The translations under genes were made by a program, and so were the position numbers. A stretch of 38,343 nt of DNA, taken from positions 1 through 38,343 of the forward strand of contig CAIRTK010000006.1 in the NCBI GenBank assembly GCA_903881475.1, in the 5' to 3' direction. This document shows positions 7,750 through 15,776 of this stretch, piece by piece (positions within the stretch are counted from its first letter, which is position 1; each line of letters begins with the position of its first letter). Origin of the DNA: an uncultured Opitutia bacterium. GTDB lineage: Bacteria > Verrucomicrobiota > Verrucomicrobiia > Opitutales > Opitutaceae. A model generated the notes under the pieces. The model did no database searches. It had not been told where the DNA came from and saw only the letters and a program-made list of their open reading frames with translations.

Positions 7750-8646
7750 TCAGGCATGGTATGGATTGAGCGCGGGCTGGCGGACAAAGCGCGCATGCAC
7801 CGCGTGGAGGTAATCGCGGGAACGCCGGGCGGATTCATAGGGATCGCCGCCGAGGTCGTAAGCCTGCGAGACGACCGGCCCGGTGTAGCCGCGCGACCAG
7901 AGCAGGCCGAGCGCGGCGGCGACATCGATGTTGCCGTCATCGAGGGGCCGGGTGCGGAAGGGCTCGGCGAGCTTGGGCCAGCCGTTAAGCACGGCAAAAT
8001 AGCCGAGGCGCTCCATGCCCGGCTGCGCCAGCAACTCGGGCAGGTCGGGCACGCCCTGGTGAAAGAAAGTGTGGAAGAGCGCCAGGCCGGGCCGGATCAC
8101 CCGGGCACCGGCGTCGCGGAGCACGCGCAGCTCCGCGGCGGGCGTGTCGATGATGAACCAGACATGGTTGTAGAGATTCCCGCTCAGCCCGCGGGCGGCG
8201 ATTTCGTCGTCGGCCGCGCGCACGAGGCGGGCGGCGCGCTCCCAGTGGCGCGGCTCGGCGCGGGCGGAGCCGGCCTCGCGGTAGTCGGGCGGGCTCCGGC
8301 CGGCGGGATTGCTGAAGACGGTGAAGTTGACGAAGGCGTGTGGATCGATCGCCTGCAGGCGCGCGATCATGCGGCGGGTGCGCTCGATCTCGGCGTCGAG
8401 TTTCGGGTATTCGTCGTCGGTCGCGCCCTTGGCCACCAGGTACATCCCGGCGTGTTTCAGGCCGCTGGCCCGGAAGGCCGCGGCCGCCTCGTCCCAGGAC
8501 CGGTCGTCGTCCGGCTCGATCGGGTGCAGCTCATAGCCGTCAAAGCCGAGGTCCGCGGCGATCGCGAGGCGCGTGCGGTAGGGATAATGGCGGCGGTGGC
8601 CGGTGAAGTGGTTGTTGAACAGGTAGAGGGGATTGGGGAAAGCCAT
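7750..8646 (-). CDS. Sugar phosphate isomerase/epimerase-like TIM-barrel protein
   Basis: A 298-residue protein of the xylose isomerase-like TIM-barrel superfamily (AP endonuclease 2 fold). Visible family features are the start FPNPLYLFNNHF, the strand-helix unit ADLGFDGYELHPIEPD, GLKHAGMYLVAKG, NLYNHVWFIIDTP with likely metal-binding residues, and the late SRGYTGPVVSQAYDLGGDPY. The expected role is isomerisation or epimerisation of a sugar or sugar acid in the cytoplasm; there is no signal peptide. It is first in a minus-strand run with the binding-protein/permease fusion (158 bases downstream) and the second permease, which suggests it processes the imported compound. The ATG at 8646 is preceded in frame by TGA six bases upstream, so the start cannot be earlier. 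Confidence 0.85.
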   Translation of the reverse strand: MAFPNPLYLFNNHFTGHRRHYPYRTRLAIAADLGFDGYELHPIEPDDDRSWDEAAAAFRASGLKHAGMYLVAKGATDDEYPKLDAEIERTRRMIARLQAIDPHAFVNFTVFSNPAGRSPPDYREAGSARAEPRHWERAARLVRAADDEIAARGLSGNLYNHVWFIIDTPAAELRVLRDAGARVIRPGLALFHTFFHQGVPDLPELLAQPGMERLGYFAVLNGWPKLAEPFRTRPLDDGNIDVAAALGLLWSRGYTGPVVSQAYDLGGDPYESARRSRDYLHAVHARFVRQPALNPYHA

Positions 8647-8655
8647 GGGTCAGCC

Positions 8656-8697
8656 GGGACGATGCCGGGGAAAGGGAAAAGTTGAAGGGTGAAAGCG
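8656..8697 (-). promoter_or_regulatory. 42-base conserved leader element, copy 1
   Basis: This stretch begins GGGACGATGCCGGGGAAAGG on the plus strand and matches 14173-14214 at 38 of 42 positions. In both cases it lies just upstream of a minus-strand start codon, here 10 bases ahead of the isomerase-like ATG at 8646. It also lies in the 124-base divergent spacer with the heparinase-like gene (8771). It may be a leader or operator shared by the two operons, or simply a dispersed repeat; the sequence alone does not decide. Confidence 0.55.
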
Positions 8698-8770
8698 GCC
8701 GGGCGCAACCCGCGCGGGCAACTCGCCGCTCGCCAGCCGGGAGAAGAAGTGAAAATTTCCGCCGCACCGC

Positions 8771-11125
8771 ATGAAGCCCACTCCCATCAATTCGGCCGAG
8801 GTCATCTTTGAAGCGTTCTTTGACGAGACGCTGAGCGGCCTGCCGCAGTGGCGGGTCCACGAGGGCGGCGCCCCGGGCCTGCAGGTCGGGCAGCGCTGGG
8901 CGTGGGTGCAGTACGACTGGCAGCGCCCGCCGGCCGATCCCGCGGTCCCCGCGCTGCGCATGAGCCGCGCGTACGACGTGGACTGCACGGATTACGACGC
9001 CCTGATGCTGTCGCTGATCGCCCCGCCCGGCGCGCGCGTGGCGCTGATCGCGGAGACGGACGCCGGCGCGCGGCGCGCGCTGAGCACGCCCTTTGCGCAC
9101 CAGAAGCGCGAACTCCTCCTGCCGCTGGACGGCGCGCGGCGCGTGCGCGGGCTGACGATCGAGATCTTCGCCGATCCGCGCGGCGCCGCGGGCGCGACCT
9201 GCGGCTGGTTCAACTGGATCGGCCTGCAGCACGGCGCGCAGCTGCAGCGCCACCTCCGGCAGCTGGCGCGCTTCGACGAGCGCTGGGAGGACTACCTGCA
9301 GCCCGACACGTTTGAGCCGACGTTCGAGCCGGCGTACGGCCTGCACCTCACAGGGGCGGAGCTGGCGGAGGCGCGGGAACTGTTGGCGAAGGCCGGCGGA
9401 CCGCGCACCTCGCCGCTCTGGGAACTGGCGGAGGATGCGCAGCGGCTCGTGCCGGAGCAAATGGCGAACGAGTACGTCAATTTCTGGAACGACATGCGGT
9501 TCAACCGCGAGCGCGACGTGGGCAAGCACCTCCTGACGCACGGGGCGAACGCCGCGCAGGCGGCGGTGCTCTTCCGCGACAAGCGGCTCGGCCGGCTGGC
9601 GGCGCGTTACGCGATCGCGCTGGCGCATTGCACGCGCTGGGACCCGTCGTTCCTCAGCTGGCTGACGGGCTGCAAGTGGGAGCACCGCGCGTTCGTGCCC
9701 AGCCTCGTGATGTACGACTGCGCGCTGATCCTCGACCTGTGCGGCGAGTGGTTCACCGACTACGGCCGGGAGCTGATCCTGCGCCGGCTGGCCGAGGAGG
9801 GGCAGGGCACGAACAACTACAACACGTGGTGGTGGGAGTACCTGTTCTGGTGCAACCAGACGACGTGGTTCCTGCCCGGGCGCATGTACGCCTACCTGGT
9901 GCTGGAGCGCGCGATGCCGGCGCGGTGGCAGCCCTACCCCAAACCCGTGGCCTCGCGGGTCGCGCCCTACACCGACCTCGCGCTGGCGGACCTCTACGAC
10001 AACCTCGCCAAGATCCTCCTGCCCGACGGCGGCTATACGGAGGGGCCGATGTACTTCACCGGCACGGCCCGCTCGGCGATCCTCACGTTCTACTATTATG
10101 GTCGCGCCCGGGGCAAAAACGCCCGCGGGCTGATCCCGCCCGCCATGCGCGCCACGGCACAGATGGCCGAGATGCTCGTGAGCACGGCGGACGATCTGCA
10201 GATGATCATGATCTGTGATGCGCAGTACATCCCGCAGGAAGGCGTGGCCTTTCTTGCCTGGCTCATGCCGGATTCGCACTGGGTCACGATCTTTCACAAG
10301 TCGATCGCCCGCACCGGCGGCCAGCCGATGACGCTGCTGGCGCAGAATCTCCTTCGCGAGGTGCCGGCCGCGGGCCCGGCGTTCCGGCCGCTGGTGGAGA
10401 TGCCCGCCATCGGCCAACTGGCCTCGCACCGGCAGCTGGGCGGAGCGCGGGTGAAGCTCTTCCTCATGGGCAACCAGGCCGGGGCCTCGCACACGCACGA
10501 GGACAAGGGCTCCTTCGTGCTCGAGTTTGCCGGCGACAGTTTTGCGCGCGACTTCGGCAGCTGCGATTACAGCAACCCGCTCGCCGACCTGCTCAAGCAC
10601 TGCCAGCGGCACAACATGCTCGTGCCGCTCGGCGACGGCGTGCGTCCGAAGCCCGCGAACCCGATCCTTGCCGACATCACGCCCCGGGGCCGCGGGGACG
10701 AAACGTCCTTCCATGCCACGATGGAACTCGCGGCGGGCTGGGAGGGCTGGTTCACGCACTGGAACCGCCGCTGGGACTCACCCAACCCGGCCGAGCTCAC
10801 GATCACCGACGACTGGGCGTTGGAGCGCGGGGAGGGCGTGACCTTTTACTGGACCACGACGCTGCCCATCACGCTTGACGCGGCGCGCCGCCAGGCGGTC
10901 ATCGAGGGCCGCCGCGGCCGCGCCACGCTCAGCTGGGGCGAGGACGTCGAGGCGGTCGTGGAGGCCTTGCCGCTGGAAGAGCCGGTGTGGAAAAAAGTCA
11001 TGCAGGAGCGCAAGGAACAGTACCTGGTGGCCACGCTTCACGCCGAGACGCAGCCGCGGCTCGCACTTACCCAGCGCGGAAGCAGCGGGAAGCTCGCCGT
11101 GCGGGTGCGGCTTGAATTGAAGTGA
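8771..11125 (+). CDS. Heparinase II/III-like polysaccharide lyase
   Basis: A 784-residue protein with a C-terminal heparinase II/III domain. The N-terminal ~150 residues look like a beta-sandwich, followed by an alpha-helical toroid (about 180-520). The signature GASHTHEDKGSFVLEFAGDS (571-590) leads into RDFGSCDYSNP and CQRHNML. By comparison with heparinase II, H574 is the catalytic-histidine candidate, H576, D594 and H614 fit the zinc site, and Y422 in GGYTEGPMY is the catalytic tyrosine candidate. Such lyases cleave uronic-acid polysaccharides or oligosaccharides by beta-elimination; the substrate here is unknown. No signal peptide is visible, so it may act on imported oligosaccharide. It is divergent from the isomerase-transport operon and its stop is only 12 bases from the convergent mannosidase stop. 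Confidence 0.8.
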   Translation: MKPTPINSAEVIFEAFFDETLSGLPQWRVHEGGAPGLQVGQRWAWVQYDWQRPPADPAVPALRMSRAYDVDCTDYDALMLSLIAPPGARVALIAETDAGARRALSTPFAHQKRELLLPLDGARRVRGLTIEIFADPRGAAGATCGWFNWIGLQHGAQLQRHLRQLARFDERWEDYLQPDTFEPTFEPAYGLHLTGAELAEARELLAKAGGPRTSPLWELAEDAQRLVPEQMANEYVNFWNDMRFNRERDVGKHLLTHGANAAQAAVLFRDKRLGRLAARYAIALAHCTRWDPSFLSWLTGCKWEHRAFVPSLVMYDCALILDLCGEWFTDYGRELILRRLAEEGQGTNNYNTWWWEYLFWCNQTTWFLPGRMYAYLVLERAMPARWQPYPKPVASRVAPYTDLALADLYDNLAKILLPDGGYTEGPMYFTGTARSAILTFYYYGRARGKNARGLIPPAMRATAQMAEMLVSTADDLQMIMICDAQYIPQEGVAFLAWLMPDSHWVTIFHKSIARTGGQPMTLLAQNLLREVPAAGPAFRPLVEMPAIGQLASHRQLGGARVKLFLMGNQAGASHTHEDKGSFVLEFAGDSFARDFGSCDYSNPLADLLKHCQRHNMLVPLGDGVRPKPANPILADITPRGRGDETSFHATMELAAGWEGWFTHWNRRWDSPNPAELTITDDWALERGEGVTFYWTTTLPITLDAARRQAVIEGRRGRATLSWGEDVEAVVEALPLEEPVWKKVMQERKEQYLVATLHAETQPRLALTQRGSSGKLAVRVRLELK

Positions 11126-11137
11126 GGTGCAAGCCGC

Positions 11138-14100
11138 TCAGCCGGCCCGGCTGAGCTGCAGGCTCACGATCTCGTATGGGGCGAACGGCAGTCGGCCGGC
11201 GCGCAGCGGGGGGCCGAGCGGCTCGCCCAGCAGGTTTACCTTATGCGCGGTCCAGCCCGGCGCGAGCCGCAGCCGGGCCGTGCCGCGCTGGCCGCCCACC
11301 TCGTGGAGGCGCAGTTGCCAGCGGTTGCGACCCTGCGGCTCGGCCCAGTGCGGGATCAGGGTCCCGCCGTCGTCGAGACCGGAGAAGGCGGCGGCCACCG
11401 GCGTACCGACATAGGCCACCGGCGGCGTGAACAGGGTTTCGGCCAGCACGGCCGGGTGGTTGCCGTTTGGGGCGCCAGCGGCATAGTGCCCGAGCGCGAG
11501 CTCGATGGTGTGACGGCCAAGGTCGGTGAAGACCGTCGCCGGCCGCGGCAGGCGGCTCAGGTGGGCCGGGTAGGCGCGCGCGTGGTCCTCGAACCCGACG
11601 TGCCGCGGGGTGCGCAGCAGCGTGACGCCGAGGTCGCCGTCGCGGCAGCTCACGCCGTACTTGGCCGCCGTCACGACGAAGAGGCCCGTGCGCTCGGAGT
11701 CGGCGCTCACCGTGGCCCAGCGGCTCATCGGCCACTCCCACATTGCCTCGGCCTCGCGCGTGGTGGCGAGCTGCGGCCGGAGCACACTGCCGAACGGTGT
11801 GCCGCAGCGCACCTCGCGTCCGCGGTAGGCCGTGGGAAAATGCAGCTTCAGCAGCACGTCCGGCTCGTGCCAGTCGAGCGTCACCGTCACGCGCAGCACG
11901 TCCGCGCCCGGTTCCAGCCAGTAGCGGATCGCGGCGGTGCCGGCCCGCCCGACGGGGCGCGTCACAGTGAGGCCGGTGCGGTCGGACGTGATCCGCGCGG
12001 GCCGGCGCGCGGGTTGGCCGAGCGAGAGCGCGTGCCGGTCGATGTCCCAGGGGCCGAAGTTGGCGGACTGCTCGGGATAGACCACGAGTTCCCCGGCACC
12101 GGCGGCGAGCTCAACCGCCACGCCGTCGACCGCGAGCGCGGCGAGCCGGCCGCGCGCGTCGAGTCGCGCGGCGACACGGCCGTTGGTGAGCGTGCGACCG
12201 CGGACAACGACAGACGGCAGGCCGCGGACGAGGGCCGCGGCGGCCGGGACGCCGGCGAGCGGCGGAAGATCGTACACACGCCCGCCCACCACGCAGCGGC
12301 GCGGGAGCGGCAGAGGATTGAAGAGGCAGCGCACGCCACGCGCTGAGCGGGCCCGGCCCCGGAGGACGGTGAGAGCGGCCGCGGTCTGCTCGCGCGCGAG
12401 CCGCGCCAGCTCGGGCAGGCCCTCCGCATAGACTTCGGGAATCGAACTGCCGGGGATATAATCGTGAAATTGCGCGAACACCATCCGCCGCCAGGCGCGG
12501 GCCAGATCGGCGCCGGGAGCGCCGCGCTTCGCCACCAGCGCCGCCTCGTGCAGCTGCAGCGCGCGCTCGAGCGCGCGGAAGTGCGACTTCACGCGGCTCT
12601 GGGTGGTGAACGTGCCGCGGTGGTACTCGAGGTAGATTTCACCGTCGAGGGCGGGCAGCTTCGCGCGCTTGGCCGCGAGCCGGTCGAAGAACGCCTCCGG
12701 CTGGTCCCACTGCAGGGCGGGCAGCCCGCGCAGCGCCGTGAGCCGGCGGGCGCGCTCGCACAGGTCCTCGCTCGGCCCGCCGCCGCCGTCGCCCCAGCCG
12801 TTGGGCATCAGGAATTCATCGTGCACGTCGCCCTGCTGGTGCTGGTGCGAGGCGGCGCGCAGCTGCTCGACCGTGAGCGTGTTGTTGAACTGCACGCCCT
12901 GGGTCACGTGGCTGACCACGGCGTGTCCGCCGGGGCCGCGCCAGACAAAGCTGGAGTGGGGGAAGCGGTTGACGGTGTTCCACGTGGTCTTGGTGGTGAA
13001 GAAATAGTCCACGCCGCTGAGCCGCATCAGCTGAGGCAGGCAGGCGCTGAAGCCGAAGAGGTCGGGCAGCCACAGGACGCGCGAGCGGCGGCCGGTGAGC
13101 CGCGCGAACGACGCCTGGCCGAGGACGAATGCGCGGGCCAGGCCCTCGCCGCAGGCGACGTGCGAGTCACTCTCCACGTACATCCCGCCGGTCGCCTCCC
13201 ACTGGCCGGAGCGCAGGCGCGCACGCACGGCGCGATGCAGGGCCGGAGAGCGGCGCTGCACGGCCTCGTAGCTCGCAGCCTGCGAGTAGGCGAAGCGGAA
13301 CTCGGGATAGAGTGCCATGAGCCGGTTCGCGTTCGCGAATGTGTGCACGGCCTTGCCCTCGCCGACCTGTTCGGTCCACAGCCAGACGAGGTCGAGGTGC
13401 GAGTGGCCGGTGAGGGCGGCGCGCGCGAGCGGGCGCGGGTCGCGCAGCTCGCGATAGAGCGTGGCGAGGGCACGGCGCAGCGCGGTGACGCCGGCCGTGT
13501 CGAAGGCGTCCAGCGCGGCGTCGAGCCCGCGCAGCAGGCGGCGGTAGAGCGGGGAGACGTCGGTGAGCGGTGGCTGCTGCGCCATGCCGTTGAGCTCGCG
13601 CAGCACCCCGGGGTGTTCGCGGGTGCGCAGCTCGAGCATCCAGTCGTTGAGGCAGGCGAGATCGTGGTAGGCGGCCCAGGCCTCGTCGTCACGGCGCCGT
13701 AGTTGCGCGCCGCGGAAGATGTTGCCCGCGGCGCCCAGACCCTTGGCGTCCGGATGCCAGATGGCGGCCTGCACGCACAGGCTTTCAACCCAGACCTCGC
13801 GCACGCCGGCGGGGAGTTCGACCGTGCGGTGAGCGACATCGAAGCCGTAGAACGGGGCGTCGCCGACAAACAGCGTGGCCTCGCCCTGCTCATCCCAGTG
13901 GAGCCAGCGGCCGCCGCCGGGAGGAAGGACTAGGCGGCACCAGCGCTGGTCATAGAGCCGGCCCCACGCCTCGCCGTCGCGCACCGCCCGGCGCGAAAAT
14001 TTTTTCGCCGCGGCGAGGGATACGTGATCCGGCCGGCTCGTCGTGGCCTCGACCCGCACGGCCCGCGGGTCGTGCCAGATCAGCTCGGCGAGGCGGGAGA

Positions 14101-14155
14101 CTCCGCGTTGCATGCGGAGGGGCGTGAGTTGGATGAGGGGGTTGAGGGGCAGCAT
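11138..14155 (-). CDS. GH38 alpha-mannosidase
   Basis: A 1005-residue retaining alpha-mannosidase. The catalytic core shows TGHSHLDLVWLW (residues 249-260), whose histidine and aspartate bind zinc, WLPDLFGFSACLPQLM (362-377), where D365 is the nucleophile candidate and zinc ligand, and FAQFHDYIPGSSI (560-572), with the last zinc histidine. A beta-sandwich C-terminal half completes the family length of about 1000. I start at the ATG at 14155 (MLPLNPLIQLTPLR); the frame is open further up to 14251, but that part reads through a dispersed leader repeat and adds no family sequence. There is no signal peptide, so it is probably cytoplasmic and trims imported manno-oligosaccharides. It converges on the heparinase-like gene and is divergent from the regulator at 14595. 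Confidence 0.93.
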   Translation of the reverse strand: MLPLNPLIQLTPLRMQRGVSRLAELIWHDPRAVRVEATTSRPDHVSLAAAKKFSRRAVRDGEAWGRLYDQRWCRLVLPPGGGRWLHWDEQGEATLFVGDAPFYGFDVAHRTVELPAGVREVWVESLCVQAAIWHPDAKGLGAAGNIFRGAQLRRRDDEAWAAYHDLACLNDWMLELRTREHPGVLRELNGMAQQPPLTDVSPLYRRLLRGLDAALDAFDTAGVTALRRALATLYRELRDPRPLARAALTGHSHLDLVWLWTEQVGEGKAVHTFANANRLMALYPEFRFAYSQAASYEAVQRRSPALHRAVRARLRSGQWEATGGMYVESDSHVACGEGLARAFVLGQASFARLTGRRSRVLWLPDLFGFSACLPQLMRLSGVDYFFTTKTTWNTVNRFPHSSFVWRGPGGHAVVSHVTQGVQFNNTLTVEQLRAASHQHQQGDVHDEFLMPNGWGDGGGGPSEDLCERARRLTALRGLPALQWDQPEAFFDRLAAKRAKLPALDGEIYLEYHRGTFTTQSRVKSHFRALERALQLHEAALVAKRGAPGADLARAWRRMVFAQFHDYIPGSSIPEVYAEGLPELARLAREQTAAALTVLRGRARSARGVRCLFNPLPLPRRCVVGGRVYDLPPLAGVPAAAALVRGLPSVVVRGRTLTNGRVAARLDARGRLAALAVDGVAVELAAGAGELVVYPEQSANFGPWDIDRHALSLGQPARRPARITSDRTGLTVTRPVGRAGTAAIRYWLEPGADVLRVTVTLDWHEPDVLLKLHFPTAYRGREVRCGTPFGSVLRPQLATTREAEAMWEWPMSRWATVSADSERTGLFVVTAAKYGVSCRDGDLGVTLLRTPRHVGFEDHARAYPAHLSRLPRPATVFTDLGRHTIELALGHYAAGAPNGNHPAVLAETLFTPPVAYVGTPVAAAFSGLDDGGTLIPHWAEPQGRNRWQLRLHEVGGQRGTARLRLAPGWTAHKVNLLGEPLGPPLRAGRLPFAPYEIVSLQLSRAG

Positions 14156-14172
14156 CAGCGGCAGTTTCAGGC

Positions 14173-14214
14173 GGGACGATGCAGGGGAAAGGTCAAAGTT
14201 GAAGGTTGAAAGCG
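14173..14214 (-). promoter_or_regulatory. 42-base conserved leader element, copy 2
   Basis: This is the second copy of the element at 8656-8697, with 38 of 42 bases identical. It begins GGGACGATGCAGGGGAAAGG on the plus strand and ends in the GAAGGTTGAAAGCG motif. It lies 17 bases upstream of the mannosidase start (14155). The two copies stand in the same orientation relative to their genes, which argues for a role in expression, though both could be copies of one mobile repeat. Confidence 0.55.
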
Positions 14215-14594
14215 CCGTTGACGTACAGACTCCACGCCGAGATGCCGCCACGGCTTTCCGTTAGCAACGGGAAGCCGGTAGATACTGCCGGTTCCTTTGC
14301 CTTTACGCTAGGAACGGCCGCGAGCCGGTTGAAGGGCCGGCCGCCCGGCCGCCTTTACTTTAGGGCGATTGCCTGCCACTGGGTGAGTGGCCGGGCCACC
14401 TCCCTCTATATTATTAGAGCGAGGGCGACCAGCGTGATGATCCGGTCCAGGCTAATCATAAAAAGGTATTTTATCCTAAATTTAAGTAGTACCCTGCGAA
14501 ACTCCGCCGGCTGAGAGCCGTCATCGCCGGAACGCCAACACAACTGTGCCAAGCCAAGCGTAGGCTTTGGGCAGGAGACAAACCACCGCATTTC
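14215..14594 (+). promoter_or_regulatory. Intergenic region upstream of the pseudo-receiver regulator
   Basis: About 380 bases contain no gene. The first half is GC-rich with several short inverted repeats. From about 14400 it turns AT-rich, holds a small dyad CTCTA (14404-14408) with TAGAG (14415-14419), and then a promoter-like AT stretch around 14450-14490. AGTAGTACCCT occurs at 14485-14495, resembling two sites upstream of the TonB receptor. An AGGAG at 14573-14577 is 17 bases ahead of the regulator ATG, a long spacing for a ribosome binding site. No promoter boxes can be named with confidence. Confidence 0.4.
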
Positions 14595-15419
14595 ATGATT
14601 TCATCCCCGCCGCCCAATTCGGTCTGGCCTGCCACCTCAGGCCACGAGCTTGGTTCCCAGCGAGCGGAACGGCCGGCAACCGCCCTTCAACCTGTGCCGG
14701 TCCGGCGGGTCGTCATCGCCAAGCCCATGAAGTTGCATGCCGAGTTGCTGGTGTCGGTCTGCCAAAAGGTCTTTCCAGGCGCCGAAGTTCAGGTGTACTG
14801 CCTCGGATTGGAAACCTTGGCGGGCCTGAGGGAGCGTCCGGCCGACCTGCTGGTGCTGGGCATGGCCTTTCAGGACGTTGACGGGCTCGATCTGCTCGAG
14901 CCGATTGCGCATGAAAAGCTGGCCGCACACATCCTGGTGGATTCACCGCGACGCGATGAGTTTTCGCTGCTGGTGTTGCGCACCGCGCGATTCGACGGGT
15001 TTATCGACGCTTCCTCCGAAGGCTTGGATGCAATGATGACGGCGATGCGTCAAGTAGCTGATGGACAAGGTTATATAAGCCAATCCGTCCGCCATAACCT
15101 GGTGGACCGTCTGGAAGCGACCGCGCTGGGCCAACGGCTGACCCGGGCGGAGATCCGCGTGCTGAGCGTGATTGGTGACGGCAGTGACAATGATGAGGGC
15201 GCCCAGCGGCTTGGCCTCACGGCCTCCACGGTCCAGACCCACCGGCGCAACATTATGCGCAAGCTCGGGGTGTCAACGAGCGCCAAGCTCGTGCGCGAAG
15301 CGGTGCGCCTGGGGGTGGTGCGGATTACCCCGCGCGGGGTGTTTCCGCGCTCCGGGGTCCAGATCAAGGTGTCCGACGCAGCGGTACGGCCCAGATCGGC
15401 GGATGTGAATTCCACGTAA
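14595..15419 (+). CDS. NarL/LuxR-type regulator with degenerate receiver domain
   Basis: A 274-residue transcription regulator. Residues of about 38-155 have the outline of a response-regulator receiver, but the phosphorylation chemistry is absent. The acidic pair that follows the first strand is replaced (VVIAKPM, A42-K43), the acceptor aspartate position in DLLVLGMAFQDVDGLDLL is glycine (G89), and the conserved lysine near GFIDAS is aspartate (D138). Residues 180-245 form a NarL/FixJ-type helix-turn-helix: LTRAEIRVLSVIGDGSDNDE, then GLTASTVQTHRRNIMRKLGV with the recognition helix. It therefore probably works without phosphorylation, perhaps by binding a ligand or partner. No sensor kinase gene is near. 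It stands alone 357 bases ahead of the TonB receptor, and divergent from the mannosidase, and may control either (inference). Confidence 0.85.
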   Translation: MISSPPPNSVWPATSGHELGSQRAERPATALQPVPVRRVVIAKPMKLHAELLVSVCQKVFPGAEVQVYCLGLETLAGLRERPADLLVLGMAFQDVDGLDLLEPIAHEKLAAHILVDSPRRDEFSLLVLRTARFDGFIDASSEGLDAMMTAMRQVADGQGYISQSVRHNLVDRLEATALGQRLTRAEIRVLSVIGDGSDNDEGAQRLGLTASTVQTHRRNIMRKLGVSTSAKLVREAVRLGVVRITPRGVFPRSGVQIKVSDAAVRPRSADVNST

Positions 15420-15776
15420 ATCATTGGGTCAATACTTAGATTTGGGTACGCAAGCCCATATCGGCCAATAGGCCAACTACGGCATAGTAGTAGTATTCCC
15501 TACACCCCTCACCAGATTTTCTCTGCGTCCGTCGTACTGCGGTCTTCAGGGCACTTCTATCCGGTCACTGATTTCGCCGGATGGATGCCACCGGGGGGTG
15601 GTTTGTTCCTGAATCTACAAACCGGCGGGCGCAGAGAACCTTTTTCCCCGACTCAACCCGAGGCACGCCAAGCCGGCGGCCCAGTCCCCGCGGAGCTTTA
15701 AAAGCCCGACTCCTTTCACCCCTTTTGTCCCGGTTTCACCGGGTCAAATTAGTAGTAACTACAAAACAAACCACCC
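15420..15776 (+). promoter_or_regulatory. Long untranslated region upstream of the TonB receptor with AGTAGTA dyads
   Basis: This 357-base gap has no gene. TAGTAGTATTCCCTACA (15488-15504) and the perfect dyad GTAGTAACTAC (15752-15762) share the AGTAGTA start also seen at 14485. Two more short inverted repeats, GGG/CCC around 15443-15459 and GGCC-N4-GGCC near 15462-15473, lie between the regulator stop and the first site. The receptor ATG is reached without a clear Shine-Dalgarno sequence (AACAAACCACCC ahead of ATG). The dyads suit a dimeric NarL-type regulator, possibly the one just upstream; this is inference. Confidence 0.45.

Noticed and set aside
8540-10759. A 739-residue minus-strand frame opposite the heparinase-like gene
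   Set aside because: Composition and lack of motifs mark it as a shadow; it overlaps both the lyase gene and the true isomerase start.
14156-14251. N-terminal extension of the GH38 protein
   Set aside because: The frame is open, but the added residues are encoded by the 42-base leader element that also occurs ahead of another gene in a different frame, so it is not protein-coding sequence.
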